A DNA stretch of 64,000 nucleotides, from NCBI GenBank assembly GCA_025356335.1, contig JANXUF010000008.1:1-64000 (forward strand), read 5' to 3'. The position numbers and the translations under genes are program-made. Positions within the stretch are counted from its first letter, which is position 1. Each line of letters opens with the position of its first letter. Of this stretch, positions 1 to 8,558 are shown one piece after another. The notes under the pieces were generated by a model that worked only from the letters and a program-made list of their open reading frames with translations, was not told the origin of the DNA and did not search any database. The DNA is from Actinomycetes bacterium (lineage in GTDB: Bacteria > Actinomycetota > Acidimicrobiia > Acidimicrobiales > Ilumatobacteraceae).

Positions 1-678
<678 letters not shown>

Positions 679-711
679 CTACGTAAGGAGGAGGCCGATC
701 AGCTTGGACAC
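679..711 (-). CDS. leuA leader peptide, 10 residues, leucine rich
   Basis: GTG-initiated ten-codon reading frame encoding VSKLIGLLLT and ending in TAG, with leucine codons CTG, CTC, CTC and CTT at positions 4, 7, 8 and 9. The first base of the GTG lies seven bases downstream of a good -10 box (TATGAT), so the transcript would begin at or next to the start codon and need no ribosome binding site; such leaderless leader peptides are common in actinobacteria. The stop codon overlaps a hairpin (651-679) that precedes a terminator (627-650). I infer that ribosome stalling at the leucine codons during leucine starvation controls read-through into leuA. Far too short for routine gene calling. Confidence 0.6.
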   Translation of the reverse strand: MSKLIGLLLT

Positions 712-717
712 ACCCGC

Positions 718-747
718 ATCATATGCGTGCCGCCGCTGTGAAGGCAA
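718..747 (-). promoter_or_regulatory. leuA promoter
   Basis: On the minus strand TTGCCT (742-747) and TATGAT (718-723) are separated by 18 bases, close to the sigma-70 consensus. The predicted transcription start at about 711 coincides with the GTG of the leader peptide. Confidence 0.6.
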
Positions 748-804
748 GCTCCGAATGGACGGACGAGGCGTGACATCGTCCACTGCGTGGTGAATACTGA
801 CGCA

Positions 805-1263
805 ATGCCAGCAAACATCGTCGTCAGCCGCCACATCGATGCGTCCCCCGAGAAGGTCTGGGCTTTGGTCACCGACCTGCCGCGAATGGGCGAATGGTCG
901 CCGGAAAACGACGGTGGATCATGGACCGGTGGGGCGACGGCGGCCGCCGTCGGGGCGAAGTTCAAGGGCCTCAACTCGAACGGCAAGAAGAAGTGGTCGA
1001 CGATGAGCAAAGTCACCGTGTTCGAAGCGCCGCGATCGTTTGCCTTCGACGTGTCGGTGCTCGGACTGGCAATAGCCCGTTGGAGCTACGAGATCGAGGC
1101 CCAGGACGGCGGCACGATCGTCACCGAGACCTGGATCGACAAGCGCGGCAGAGTTGCGACGTTGGTCGGTGGCCCGGCGTCCGGTGTGAAGGACAGGGCA
1201 TCACACAATCGGGCGGGTATGGAGAAGACCCTCGAAGGACTCGCCGCCGCCGCCGAATCCTGA
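805..1263 (+). CDS. SRPBCC (START/polyketide-cyclase-like) family protein
   Basis: A 152-residue single-domain protein of the START/Bet v1-like fold; its ligand is not predictable. The N-terminus (IVVSRHIDASPEKVWALVTD, then MGEWSPEN) is the usual first strand and helix of the polyketide cyclase/dehydrase and lipid transport group, and RWSYEIEAQDGGTIVTETW forms the central strands. I chose the ATG at 805; in-frame GTG codons at 787 and 790 would add up to six residues. It is transcribed divergently from the leuA promoter and overlaps the next gene by one base (TGATG), so the two are probably translated together. Confidence 0.8.
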   Translation: MPANIVVSRHIDASPEKVWALVTDLPRMGEWSPENDGGSWTGGATAAAVGAKFKGLNSNGKKKWSTMSKVTVFEAPRSFAFDVSVLGLAIARWSYEIEAQDGGTIVTETWIDKRGRVATLVGGPASGVKDRASHNRAGMEKTLEGLAAAAES

Positions 1264-2033
1264 TGACATCGCCGACGGCACTCGATCTGACCGATCGCAT
1301 CGTCCTCGTCACCGGGTCGAGTCGGGGGCTCGGATTCGGACTGGCACGTTCACTGGCGGAGTCCGGGGCGACGGTGGTACTGAATGCGCGTCGAGAGGAT
1401 CGCCTTGCAGAGGCAGCGGGCCGATTGCGCGACGAAGGGCATCGCATTCATCAGTTCGCCTTCGACGTTTGTGACGAGGCGGCGGTCGTCGCTGCGATCC
1501 AGTCGATCGAGGACGGCATCGGACCGATCGAGGTGCTCGTCAACAACGCCGGAATCCAACAACGTGGGCCATTCCTCGATTTCGCGGTGGACGACTTCCG
1601 TCGGCTCGTGGAAGCCAACCTCGTGTCGGCGTTCATCGTCGCCAAGTCGGCCGGTGCACGCATGGCGGCTCGTGGTCACGGCAAGATCATCAACATCTGT
1701 TCGGTACAGGCCGAGCTCGGCAGGGCGACAATCGCCCCGTACAGCGCAACCAAGGGTGGTCTGCGGATGTTGACGCGTGGCATGTGCGCCGAGCTCGGCC
1801 CGCTCGGGATCCAGGTCAACGCGATCGCCCCCGGCTACTTCGCCACCGACCTGACCGCGGCGCTGGTCGACGACGCCGAATTTTCTGCGTGGCTCGTCAA
1901 GCGAACGCCCGGCGGTCGCTGGGGCTCCGCCGAAGACCTCGGCGGTGCAGTGGTGCTGTTCGCCAGCGCGGCCTCCGATTTCATCAACGGTCAGATCCTC
2001 TTCGTCGACGGAGGGTTGACCGCAGTTGTCTGA
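1263..2033 (+). CDS. SDR family oxidoreductase, gluconate 5-dehydrogenase-like
   Basis: Classical short-chain dehydrogenase of 256 residues. The nucleotide-binding TGSSRGLG motif is at about residues 17-24, NNAG follows in the middle of the protein, and the catalytic Tyr and Lys are in YSATKGG. The C-terminal GRWGSAEDLGGAVVLFAS and FINGQILFVDGG blocks resemble gluconate 5-dehydrogenase and 3-oxoacyl-ACP reductase relatives. The substrate cannot be fixed from sequence. Its ATG overlaps the stop of the START-type gene, and its end overlaps the following kinase-like gene by eight bases if the TTG start there is right. A longer upstream in-frame opening (from 894) runs through the previous gene and is rejected as the start. 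Confidence 0.85.
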   Translation: MTSPTALDLTDRIVLVTGSSRGLGFGLARSLAESGATVVLNARREDRLAEAAGRLRDEGHRIHQFAFDVCDEAAVVAAIQSIEDGIGPIEVLVNNAGIQQRGPFLDFAVDDFRRLVEANLVSAFIVAKSAGARMAARGHGKIINICSVQAELGRATIAPYSATKGGLRMLTRGMCAELGPLGIQVNAIAPGYFATDLTAALVDDAEFSAWLVKRTPGGRWGSAEDLGGAVVLFASAASDFINGQILFVDGGLTAVV

Positions 2034-2577
2034 GCAACCCGAAGATCGCAGTGCCACCTCGCCACCTGGAATCGTCGACCGCCGAACAGGGCACATCGCC
2101 GTGGTCGGTTTGATGGGCGTCGGCAAGACGACGATTGCCGAACTGTTGGCTGCTCGGCTGGGTCGTCACCACCGCGACTCGGATCGTGACATCGAGACGT
2201 TGACGGGGGTGACAGGCAGGGAGATCGCCGCCGCCCAGGGCACCGATGTGCTCCACCGGTACGAGGAGGCGATGGCGCTCGGCGCGCTGGCAACGAGTGA
2301 ACCGTTCGTCATCTCTGTCGCCGGATTCGCGATCGAATCGGCGCTGTGTCGCCTCGCGCTCGCCAGGCGGGCCTTCGTCATCTGGCTCGAGCTGCCGCTG
2401 AGCGAAGCGCTGGTGCGAGCAGCATCCGGTGGGCACCGGCGACCGATCGATCGCGCCGAACTGCAGACGCTCTCCGACCGGCGCTCTCCACTGTTTCGAG
2501 CGGCCGCCGACGTCGTCATCGACGCCAATGCCACTCCTTCGGAGATCGTCGGCGCCGTACTGGACGGACTCGGATGA
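2026..2577 (+). CDS. Shikimate kinase-like P-loop protein (divergent)
   Basis: P-loop protein of 183 residues resembling shikimate kinase or gluconokinase. The Walker A sequence GLMGVGKTT is followed by DSDRDIETLTGVTGREIAAAQ, matching the substrate-binding DxD and IE..G segment of shikimate kinases. The Gly-Gly-Gly motif that normally follows the third strand is replaced by SVAGFAIE, and the usual FR..E becomes HRYEEA, so it may not use shikimate. The neighbouring SDR is gluconate-dehydrogenase-like, which makes a sugar-acid kinase role thinkable but unproven. The start is a TTG at 2026 overlapping the SDR gene; no good alternative keeps the P-loop and a normal N-terminus. Confidence 0.7.
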   Translation: MSEQPEDRSATSPPGIVDRRTGHIAVVGLMGVGKTTIAELLAARLGRHHRDSDRDIETLTGVTGREIAAAQGTDVLHRYEEAMALGALATSEPFVISVAGFAIESALCRLALARRAFVIWLELPLSEALVRAASGGHRRPIDRAELQTLSDRRSPLFRAAADVVIDANATPSEIVGAVLDGLG

Positions 2578-4140
2578 TCAGTTCACCTGACGGGTCTGTC
2601 CGGCCCAGAACGGCTCGCGGAGCTTGAACTTCTGCAGCTTGCCGGTCGCTGTGCGCGCCAGGCTGTCGCGGAACTCGATTTCCTTCGGACACTTGTATCC
2701 GGCGAGCTTGGTGCGTGTGTAGGCGATCACGTCCGCTTCCGTCAGCGTCGATTCGGGCGTCTTGACGACGAGCGCGAGCACGGATTCGCCCCACTTCTCG
2801 CTCGGTACACCGATCACGGCCACCTCGGTGATCTCGGGGTGACTGAATATCGCGTCCTCGACTTCGATCGAGCTGACGTTCTCGCCGCCCGTGATGATGA
2901 CGTCCTTCTTGCGGTCGGAGATCGTCACGTAGTGGTCGTCGTCGATGTAGCCGCCGTCACCGGTATGGAACCATTCGGGGCCGTCGGGGTCGTCCGATGC
3001 CGGTTTGACGGCGTCGGCCGTTGCTTGCGGCTGCTCCCAGTAGCCGCCCATGATGTGATTGCCACGGGCGAGCACTTCGCCCTGCGGGGAGATGCGCATC
3101 TGCACGCCGATGGCGGCACCGCCGGCACGGCTCAGCTTGACCGCACGCTCATTCGGCGCGAGGTCGTCGAGTTCTTCACGACCGCGGTTCATCGTCAGCA
3201 GCGGCGTCGTCTCGGTGAGACCATAGATCTGGATGAATTCCCATCCGAGTTCGGTCTCGATCCGCTCGATCGTCCTGGTCGGCGGGGGCGCTCCTGCCAT
3301 CACGATCCGGGTGCGGCCTGCACCGGGGATCGGTCCGTCCCATGTCGCCGCGGCATCGAGGATCGCGCTTGCCACAGCGGGAGCAGCACACATCAACGTG
3401 ACGCCATGCTGTTCGACGCGACGAAGAATCTCGGCGCCGTCGATCTTGCGGATGATGATGTGCCTGGCCCCCATCCCGGTGATGGAGTAGAGGACGCCCC
3501 AACCGTTGCAGTGGAACTGCGGCAACGTATGGAGGTAGACGTCGCGATCGTCGATCTTCAACTGCCACCCGAACGTCGTAGCGTTCAGCCAGATGTTGCG
3601 ATGGGTCAACTGCACGCCTTTCGGCCTGGCCGTCGTACCGGACGTGTAGTTGATCGTCGCCGTCGCGTCCTCGTCCGGGACCCACACGGTCGCCGGAGTA
3701 TGGTCCGGCTTGAGCAGCATTTTGTCGCTGTCGGCACCCATGACCCAGCGGAACTCGCAGGTCACCGAGGCCAGCGCCTCGTCGACTTCCGGATCGACGA
3801 GCAGGACGCGTGCTCCGGAGTGCCCGACGATGTAGCGGACTTCTTCCGCGGCGAGGCGGAAGTTGATCGGAACGAGCACGCGCCCCGAACCGGAGACGCC
3901 GAGCAGGGCTGTCAACAGGCGTGCGGAGTTGTGGCTGACCATCGCCACGCGTTCGCCGATGCCGATGCCGAGTGCGTCGAGCCCGTTGGCCAGCGCCCGC
4001 GCCTTGTCGGCCATTTCCGCATAGGTGAGCGAACCCCATGAATCCGCCGGCTGATCGGGTTCGTCGATGATGCCGATGCGGTGTGAATAGAGGTCCTCTG
4101 CTCGTCGGAGGAAGTCATTGACGGTGAGTGCGACCTTCAT
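2578..4140 (-). CDS. Acyl-CoA synthetase (AMP-binding, FadD-like)
   Basis: Adenylate-forming ligase of 520 residues that activates a carboxylic acid, probably a fatty acid, to its CoA thioester. The phosphate-binding motif INYTSGTTARPKGVQLTH lies near residues 165-182; IQIYGLTETTP is the A5 motif, WFHTGDGGYIDDDHYVTISD the A7 region, DRKKDVIITGGENVSS the hinge, and the C-terminal catalytic Lys is in RTATGKLQKFKLR. The length is normal for this class. It ends where the kinase-like gene on the other strand ends (convergent, adjacent), and it diverges from the helicase gene on the right. Substrate chain length cannot be told from sequence. Confidence 0.9.
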   Translation of the reverse strand: MKVALTVNDFLRRAEDLYSHRIGIIDEPDQPADSWGSLTYAEMADKARALANGLDALGIGIGERVAMVSHNSARLLTALLGVSGSGRVLVPINFRLAAEEVRYIVGHSGARVLLVDPEVDEALASVTCEFRWVMGADSDKMLLKPDHTPATVWVPDEDATATINYTSGTTARPKGVQLTHRNIWLNATTFGWQLKIDDRDVYLHTLPQFHCNGWGVLYSITGMGARHIIIRKIDGAEILRRVEQHGVTLMCAAPAVASAILDAAATWDGPIPGAGRTRIVMAGAPPPTRTIERIETELGWEFIQIYGLTETTPLLTMNRGREELDDLAPNERAVKLSRAGGAAIGVQMRISPQGEVLARGNHIMGGYWEQPQATADAVKPASDDPDGPEWFHTGDGGYIDDDHYVTISDRKKDVIITGGENVSSIEVEDAIFSHPEITEVAVIGVPSEKWGESVLALVVKTPESTLTEADVIAYTRTKLAGYKCPKEIEFRDSLARTATGKLQKFKLREPFWAGQTRQVN

Positions 4141-4278
4141 CTGGCCGACATTACCCAGCGGAGCGACCCGGGGGGTTTATTGCAACGGTCCGCCGCCCAC
4201 GTCGTAGCAAGGATTAGTCTTGAACGAGGACATGCGTTCGGATGCCAGTCGGCTCCACGCCTGGGTCCACACATACAC

Positions 4279-5598
4279 ATGCCTGAGAAACCTTCCTACT
4301 TTCGTCGCCGCAAGGCGAAACCCTCCGCCCCCAGAGAACCGCACGAGCAGCACACGCATCCCGTTGCCGTCGTCGCTGAGCCCGAACTGCAACCCGATGC
4401 CTATGTTCCGACAGAGTTTGCCGCGCTCGGCGTCCCCGAGGCGGTCGATCGTGGCCTCTTCGCCGCCGGATTCCTCGCTCCGTTCGCCATCCAGACCGGT
4501 GCCATCCCTGTCGCCATGGAAGGTCGTGACGTCTGCGGCCGTGCGCAGACCGGTTCCGGCAAGACACTCGCCTTCGGCGTCCCGCTGATTGCCAGGGTGT
4601 CCGGCAAGGCCAACCCGAAGAAGCCGCAGGGCCTCGTCCTCGTCCCGACTCGGGAATTGGCGCTGCAGGTCGCTGAAGTCCTCGAACCCGTTGCGCTGCG
4701 ATGCGACCGACGCGTGCTCGCCGTCTACGGCGGCGCTTCCCGCGATCAGCAGATCAAGCACCTCGGCACCGGGATCGACATCGTCGTTGCGACCCCGCTC
4801 CGGCTCATCGACCTCGTCAAGGCCGGCGAACTCGACCTCGGTTCGATCGAAGTCGTGGTCCTCGACGAGGCAGACCGGATGGCGGACGACGGCTTCACTC
4901 CGCAGGTCGAATGGCTGCTGCGACTCGTGACGGCACCGCATCAGACGATGCTGTTCTCGGCGACTCTCGACGGCGATGTCGGCCACCTCGTCAAGCGCTA
5001 CATGAACGATCCGGTCGAGGTTTCGATCGATTCGTCGACACAGACCGTCGGCACGATGCACCACCTGTTCCTCGCAGTGCACCACATGGACAAGGATCGC
5101 GTCGTCGGGTCGATCGCCGCCGGTTCGGCGCGCACGATCGTCTTCTGCGACACGAAACGCAACTGTGACAGGGTCACCGCTGCGTTGGTCGACCTCGGCG
5201 TTCGTGCCTCGGCGATCCACGGTGATCTGCCGCAGCACGCTCGCGAAAAGGCATTGAAGCGGTTCACCGATGGTGACCTCGCCGTCCTCGTGGCCACGGA
5301 TGTTGCAGCGCGTGGTATCGATGTCGACGGCATCGACGTGGTTGTGCACTACACGCCGGCGACCGACTCCAAGGCCTATCTGCACCGTTCCGGTCGCACC
5401 GCACGCGCCGGTAAGGACGGCTGGGCCGTCACCCTCGCCGAGTACAACCAGCACCTCGCCTGCACGATTCTCCAGCGCCAATTGCGCCTCGAGATCAAGC
5501 CGCCGATCGAGATCTTCTCGAACAACCCGAGGTTGCACGACCTCGACCAGTTCCTTCCTGACGAACCAGCACCGGATCCCACCGCCGTTCCGGCCTGA
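4279..5598 (+). CDS. DEAD-box ATP-dependent RNA helicase
   Basis: RNA helicase of 439 residues with the full set of superfamily 2 motifs: Q motif (FAIQTGAIP), Walker A AQTGSGKT, PTRELALQV, TPLRLIDL, VLDEADRM (DEAD), LFSATLD (SAT), IVFCDTKR, RGIDVDGIDVVVHY and HRSGRTARAGK. It unwinds short RNA duplexes; family members act in ribosome assembly, RNA decay or cold adaptation. The basic N-terminus (KPSYFRRRKAKP) is not catalytic and the C-terminus is short. I prefer the ATG at 4279; an in-frame start at 4180 would add 33 unconserved-looking residues. No strong Shine-Dalgarno sequence precedes either. Confidence 0.92.
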   Translation: MPEKPSYFRRRKAKPSAPREPHEQHTHPVAVVAEPELQPDAYVPTEFAALGVPEAVDRGLFAAGFLAPFAIQTGAIPVAMEGRDVCGRAQTGSGKTLAFGVPLIARVSGKANPKKPQGLVLVPTRELALQVAEVLEPVALRCDRRVLAVYGGASRDQQIKHLGTGIDIVVATPLRLIDLVKAGELDLGSIEVVVLDEADRMADDGFTPQVEWLLRLVTAPHQTMLFSATLDGDVGHLVKRYMNDPVEVSIDSSTQTVGTMHHLFLAVHHMDKDRVVGSIAAGSARTIVFCDTKRNCDRVTAALVDLGVRASAIHGDLPQHAREKALKRFTDGDLAVLVATDVAARGIDVDGIDVVVHYTPATDSKAYLHRSGRTARAGKDGWAVTLAEYNQHLACTILQRQLRLEIKPPIEIFSNNPRLHDLDQFLPDEPAPDPTAVPA

Positions 5599-5630
5599 CC
5601 GACTCGTGTCGATCCCGACGCAGGCACAAG

Positions 5631-5651
5631 ATGTTGCAGCAGCTGCAACAT
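5631..5651. terminator. Hairpin between convergent helicase and leuD genes
   Basis: Perfect inverted repeat with nine-base arms (ATGTTGCAG and CTGCAACAT) and a three-base loop, located in the short gap between two genes that end facing each other. No T-run follows on either strand, so it would be a weak or factor-assisted bidirectional terminator. Confidence 0.4.
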
Positions 5652-5674
5652 TGCGCACCAGCGTCGAGCGAACC

Positions 5675-6262
5675 TCAGCGTGCGAGCCAGGCCGGGCGGG
5701 TCGATTCGTAGGTGTCGATGTCGCCGAGGAGCTGCATCGTCAGCCCGATGTCGTCGAGGCCGTTGAGGAAGCGGTGCTGGGTCGCGTCGTCGATCGGGAA
5801 CGGTTCGACGAGGCCGATCGACGGCACCTCGATCTGTCGGCGCTGCATGTCGATCGTGATCTCCGTCGACGGATCGGTCTCGATCGCCTCCCACAGTCGC
5901 TCGACGACCGCCTCAGGCACGATCACCGGTACGAGTCCGGTCTTGGTGCAGTTGTTGCGGAAGATGTCGCTGAAGCTCGGGGCGATGACGGCGTTGAACC
6001 CTGCCTGTTGGATCGCCCAGACAGCGTGTTCACGGGACGACCCGACACCAAAGGCATTCCCGGCCACCATCATCGAAGCGCCGATGTAGCGTTCGTCGTT
6101 CATCACGAAGTTGCGGTCGTCGCGCCATGTCGAGAACAGCCCCTTCTCGAATCCGGTGCGCTCGACGCGTTTGAGCCATTCGGCTGGGATGATCTGGTCG
6201 GTGTCGACGTCGGAACGGCGCAGTGGCAGGCCGGTGCCGGAGATGATCTGGACAGCTTTCAT
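5675..6262 (-). CDS. leuD: 3-isopropylmalate dehydratase small subunit
   Basis: Swivelling domain subunit (195 residues) of isopropylmalate isomerase, which interconverts 2- and 3-isopropylmalate in leucine synthesis; the same enzyme usually converts citramalate in the CimA route to isoleucine. Family signatures seen: [15 protein letters not shown] near the N-terminus, [17 protein letters not shown] at about residues 70-86 and [15 protein letters not shown]. The ATG at 6262 overlaps the leuC stop (ATGA), so LeuC and LeuD are translationally coupled, as expected for a heterodimer. A longer in-frame opening upstream lies inside leuC and is rejected. Confidence 0.97.
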   Translation of the reverse strand: MKAVQIISGTGLPLRRSDVDTDQIIPAEWLKRVERTGFEKGLFSTWRDDRNFVMNDERYIGASMMVAGNAFGVGSSREHAVWAIQQAGFNAVIAPSFSDIFRNNCTKTGLVPVIVPEAVVERLWEAIETDPSTEITIDMQRRQIEVPSIGLVEPFPIDDATQHRFLNGLDDIGLTMQLLGDIDTYESTRPAWLAR

Positions 6263-7701
6263 ACCGAGGTCGCTTTCGTGTGGAGATCCGTCGCGTCGAA
6301 GTCCAGCGCGACGAGATCCGCCGGCGTGGCGAAATGGCCGAGGACGGCAGTCGCCGCGGCGATCTCCGGTGAGACGAGGTGGGTGCGTCCGCCTCGGCCC
6401 TGGCGGCCTTCGAAGTTGCGGTTGCTGGTGCTGGCGGAACGTTCTCCCTGAGCGAGTTTGTCCGGATTCATCGCCAGGCACATCGAGCATCCCGGTTCAC
6501 GCCAGTCGGCGCCGGCGGCGCGGAAGATGACGTCCAGGCCTTCTGCCTCGGCCTGGCTCTTGACGGCGTGCGAGCCGGGGACGACCATCACCCGTTTGAC
6601 GGTGACCGTCTGGCCATTCATCACCGCGGCGGCCGCCCGGAGGTCCTCGATGCGACTGTTCGTGCATGAGCCGATGAAGACGGTGTCGACGGTGATGTCT
6701 CGGATCTTCTGCCCGGCGGTCAGCCCCATGTACTCGAGGGCGCGGGCGACATTGTCCCGCGCCGTCGGGTCGTCGATCGTGTCAGGGTCGGGGACCGCGG
6801 CATCGATCGATGACACCTGCGCCGGGTTCGTGCCCCAACTGACCTGAGGACTGATCGTCGAGCCGTCGATGACGACCTCCTTGTCCCACACGGCGTCGTC
6901 ATCGCTGCGCAGCGAATGCCAGTCGGCGGCAGCGGCTTCCCAGTTGGCGCCCTTCGGCGCGAACTCACGACCCTGCAGGTAGTCGAACGTGGTTTCGTCG
7001 GGGGCGATCAGACCAGCCTTGGCGCCGGCCTCGATCGACATGTTGCAGACCGTCATGCGGCCTTCCATCGACAGCGCTTCGATGACGGGACCGCGATACT
7101 CGATGACGTGGCCGATGCCGCCGCCGGTGCCGATCTGGCCGATGATCGCCAGGATGACATCCTTGGCGGTGACACCTGGCTGCAGTTCACCGCCCACGTA
7201 GACGCTCATCCACTTCGGCCGGCTCTGTGGAAGTGTCTGCGTGGCGAGCACATGCTCGACCTCGCTCGTGCCGATGCCGAACGCCAGTGCACCGAACGCC
7301 CCGTGCGTCGCCGTGTGCGAGTCGCCGCAGACGATCGTCATGCCGGGAAGCGTGCGTCCCTGCTCCGGGCTGATGACATGGACGATGCCCTGGTGCGAGT
7401 CGCCCATCGGGTAGTTGGTGATACCGAACTCCTCGGCGTTGACCCGCAGCACGTCGACCTGTTTGGCGGAGATCGGGTCGGCGATCGGCTGGTCGATGTC
7501 GGCCGTGGGCACGTTGTGGTCCTCGGTCGCAATCGTCAGCTCCGGCCGGCGAACACCTCGGCCGGTCAGTCGCAGTCCGTCGAACGCCTGCGGACTGGTG
7601 ACCTCGTGGACGAGATGCAGGTCGATGTACAGCAGATCCTGTTGGCCGGGTGCGCCGTGTACGACGTGGCGTTCCCAGACCTTCTGCGCCAGTGTTGCCA
7701 T
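6259..7701 (-). CDS. leuC: 3-isopropylmalate dehydratase large subunit
   Basis: Iron-sulfur catalytic subunit of 480 residues, aconitase family. It binds a [4Fe-4S] cluster through Cys residues in [17 protein letters not shown] and in [12 protein letters not shown], both visible; [20 protein letters not shown] carries further active-site residues. The start at 7701 ([14 protein letters not shown]) is preceded by an AGGAAA ribosome site. It is divergent from an IclR-type regulator, and a 26-bp perfect palindrome lies midway between the two start codons (separate entry). This layout is known for leuCD of Corynebacterium (LtbR) and Streptomyces (NdgR/AreB). Confidence 0.97.
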   Translation of the reverse strand: MATLAQKVWERHVVHGAPGQQDLLYIDLHLVHEVTSPQAFDGLRLTGRGVRRPELTIATEDHNVPTADIDQPIADPISAKQVDVLRVNAEEFGITNYPMGDSHQGIVHVISPEQGRTLPGMTIVCGDSHTATHGAFGALAFGIGTSEVEHVLATQTLPQSRPKWMSVYVGGELQPGVTAKDVILAIIGQIGTGGGIGHVIEYRGPVIEALSMEGRMTVCNMSIEAGAKAGLIAPDETTFDYLQGREFAPKGANWEAAAADWHSLRSDDDAVWDKEVVIDGSTISPQVSWGTNPAQVSSIDAAVPDPDTIDDPTARDNVARALEYMGLTAGQKIRDITVDTVFIGSCTNSRIEDLRAAAAVMNGQTVTVKRVMVVPGSHAVKSQAEAEGLDVIFRAAGADWREPGCSMCLAMNPDKLAQGERSASTSNRNFEGRQGRGGRTHLVSPEIAAATAVLGHFATPADLVALDFDATDLHTKATSV

Positions 7702-7758
7702 GGCTGTTTCCTCTCGATGGTGACTCGCCCGTGTGGTCGTGCCGCGTTTCTGTGGATC

Positions 7759-7784
7759 GTTTTGCACCGCCGGCGGTGCAAAAC
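7759..7784. promoter_or_regulatory. 26-bp perfect palindrome, probable IclR-family operator
   Basis: The half-site GTTTTGCACCGCC is followed directly by its exact reverse complement. The palindrome lies 57 bases from the leuC start on one side and 58 bases from the regulator start on the other, so one bound dimer or tetramer could control both promoters. A second copy of the 16-bp core is at 8526-8541. Binding by the adjacent IclR protein is inferred from position only. Confidence 0.65.
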
Positions 7785-7842
7785 TGCAGTCAGTTCCCGG
7801 GGTGACGGCAGGTTCTCATATGGTGGGATAGAGTTCTCGTTT

Positions 7843-8490
7843 ATGGACATTGTAAGCGGTGTCGGCGTGCTTGACAAGGCGATGGAGATACTCGGTGCGG
7901 CGCGAGCGAACGGACCGCTGTCGTTGCTCGACATCCAGCAGTTGACGGGTCAGCCGCGAGCAACGGCACACCGGCTCTCCGTCGCCCTCGAGACGCACGG
8001 GCTGCTGCGCCGTGAGGGCGACGGCCGCTTCATGCTCGGGCTGGCGCTGATCGCCTTCGGCGACGCTGCCGCCGCCTCGTTCCCGCTGTCCGTGGCCGCT
8101 CGGCCGATCCTCGAAGCGCTCCGCAACGAGACCGGTGAGGGCGTGCAGCTCTACGTCCGCGAAGGGGCGCTGCGGCGTTGCATCGTCTCACTGCAGTCGC
8201 CGCACGGGTTGCGCTGGATCGTGCCGGAGGGAGCGGTGCTGCCACTGGAACGGGGCTCGGCCGGTCACGCCCTCACCGGTGACGGTGCACGCGGCGCTTG
8301 GGTCGAGAGCATCGAGGAGCGCGAAAGCGGTGTCGCCGGCGTGTCAGCGGCGGTGACCGATCGCCGCGGCGCGATCGTCGCAGCGGTCAGCGTGTCCGGA
8401 CCCCTCGAACGGATGAGTGCTCACCCGGGCGAGCGCTTCGGGCTGGCGGTGTTGGCGGCGGCGGGACGGATCGGTGAGCTCGTTCGGTAG
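7843..8490 (+). CDS. IclR-family transcriptional regulator of leuCD (LtbR/NdgR-like)
   Basis: Regulator of 215 residues with an N-terminal winged helix (VLDKAMEILGAA, then LTGQPRATAHRLSVALETHG as the recognition region) and a C-terminal IclR effector domain. Divergence from leuCD matches the LtbR/NdgR/AreB regulators of other actinobacteria, which control leucine and sometimes tryptophan synthesis genes. I choose the ATG at 7843; TAGAGT at 7829-7834 could serve as a -10 box and would give an almost leaderless transcript, though no good -35 is seen. A long in-frame opening upstream crosses the leuC gene on the other strand and is not coding. Confidence 0.88.
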   Translation: MDIVSGVGVLDKAMEILGAARANGPLSLLDIQQLTGQPRATAHRLSVALETHGLLRREGDGRFMLGLALIAFGDAAAASFPLSVAARPILEALRNETGEGVQLYVREGALRRCIVSLQSPHGLRWIVPEGAVLPLERGSAGHALTGDGARGAWVESIEERESGVAGVSAAVTDRRGAIVAAVSVSGPLERMSAHPGERFGLAVLAAAGRIGELVR

Positions 8491-8525
8491 CACGACGTCC
8501 GATAGCGCCGACTGAGTCCATTCGC

Positions 8526-8541
8526 GCACCGCCGGCGGTGC
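8526..8541. promoter_or_regulatory. Second copy of the IclR palindrome core
   Basis: The 16-bp palindrome GCACCGCCGGCGGTGC recurs here, with the right-hand AAAAC flank kept but the left flank changed. It sits between the 3' ends of the regulator and the agmatinase-like gene. No T-run follows on either strand, which speaks against a terminator; an auxiliary operator (looping) is possible. Confidence 0.45.
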
Positions 8542-8558
8542 AAAACGGTCCGCAGAAG

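Noticed and set aside
894-1262. In-frame extension of the SDR gene upstream to 894
   Set aside because: It runs through the START-type gene in another frame and is Arg-rich; the SDR domain starts just after the ATG at 1263.
4177-5658. Long open frame of 493 codons on the minus strand opposite the helicase
   Set aside because: It is an antisense shadow of a gene with all helicase motifs; composition is Arg/Asp/Val-rich with no domain.
8526-8546. Second IclR palindrome as an intrinsic terminator
   Set aside because: A-residues follow on the plus strand and no T-run follows on the minus strand.
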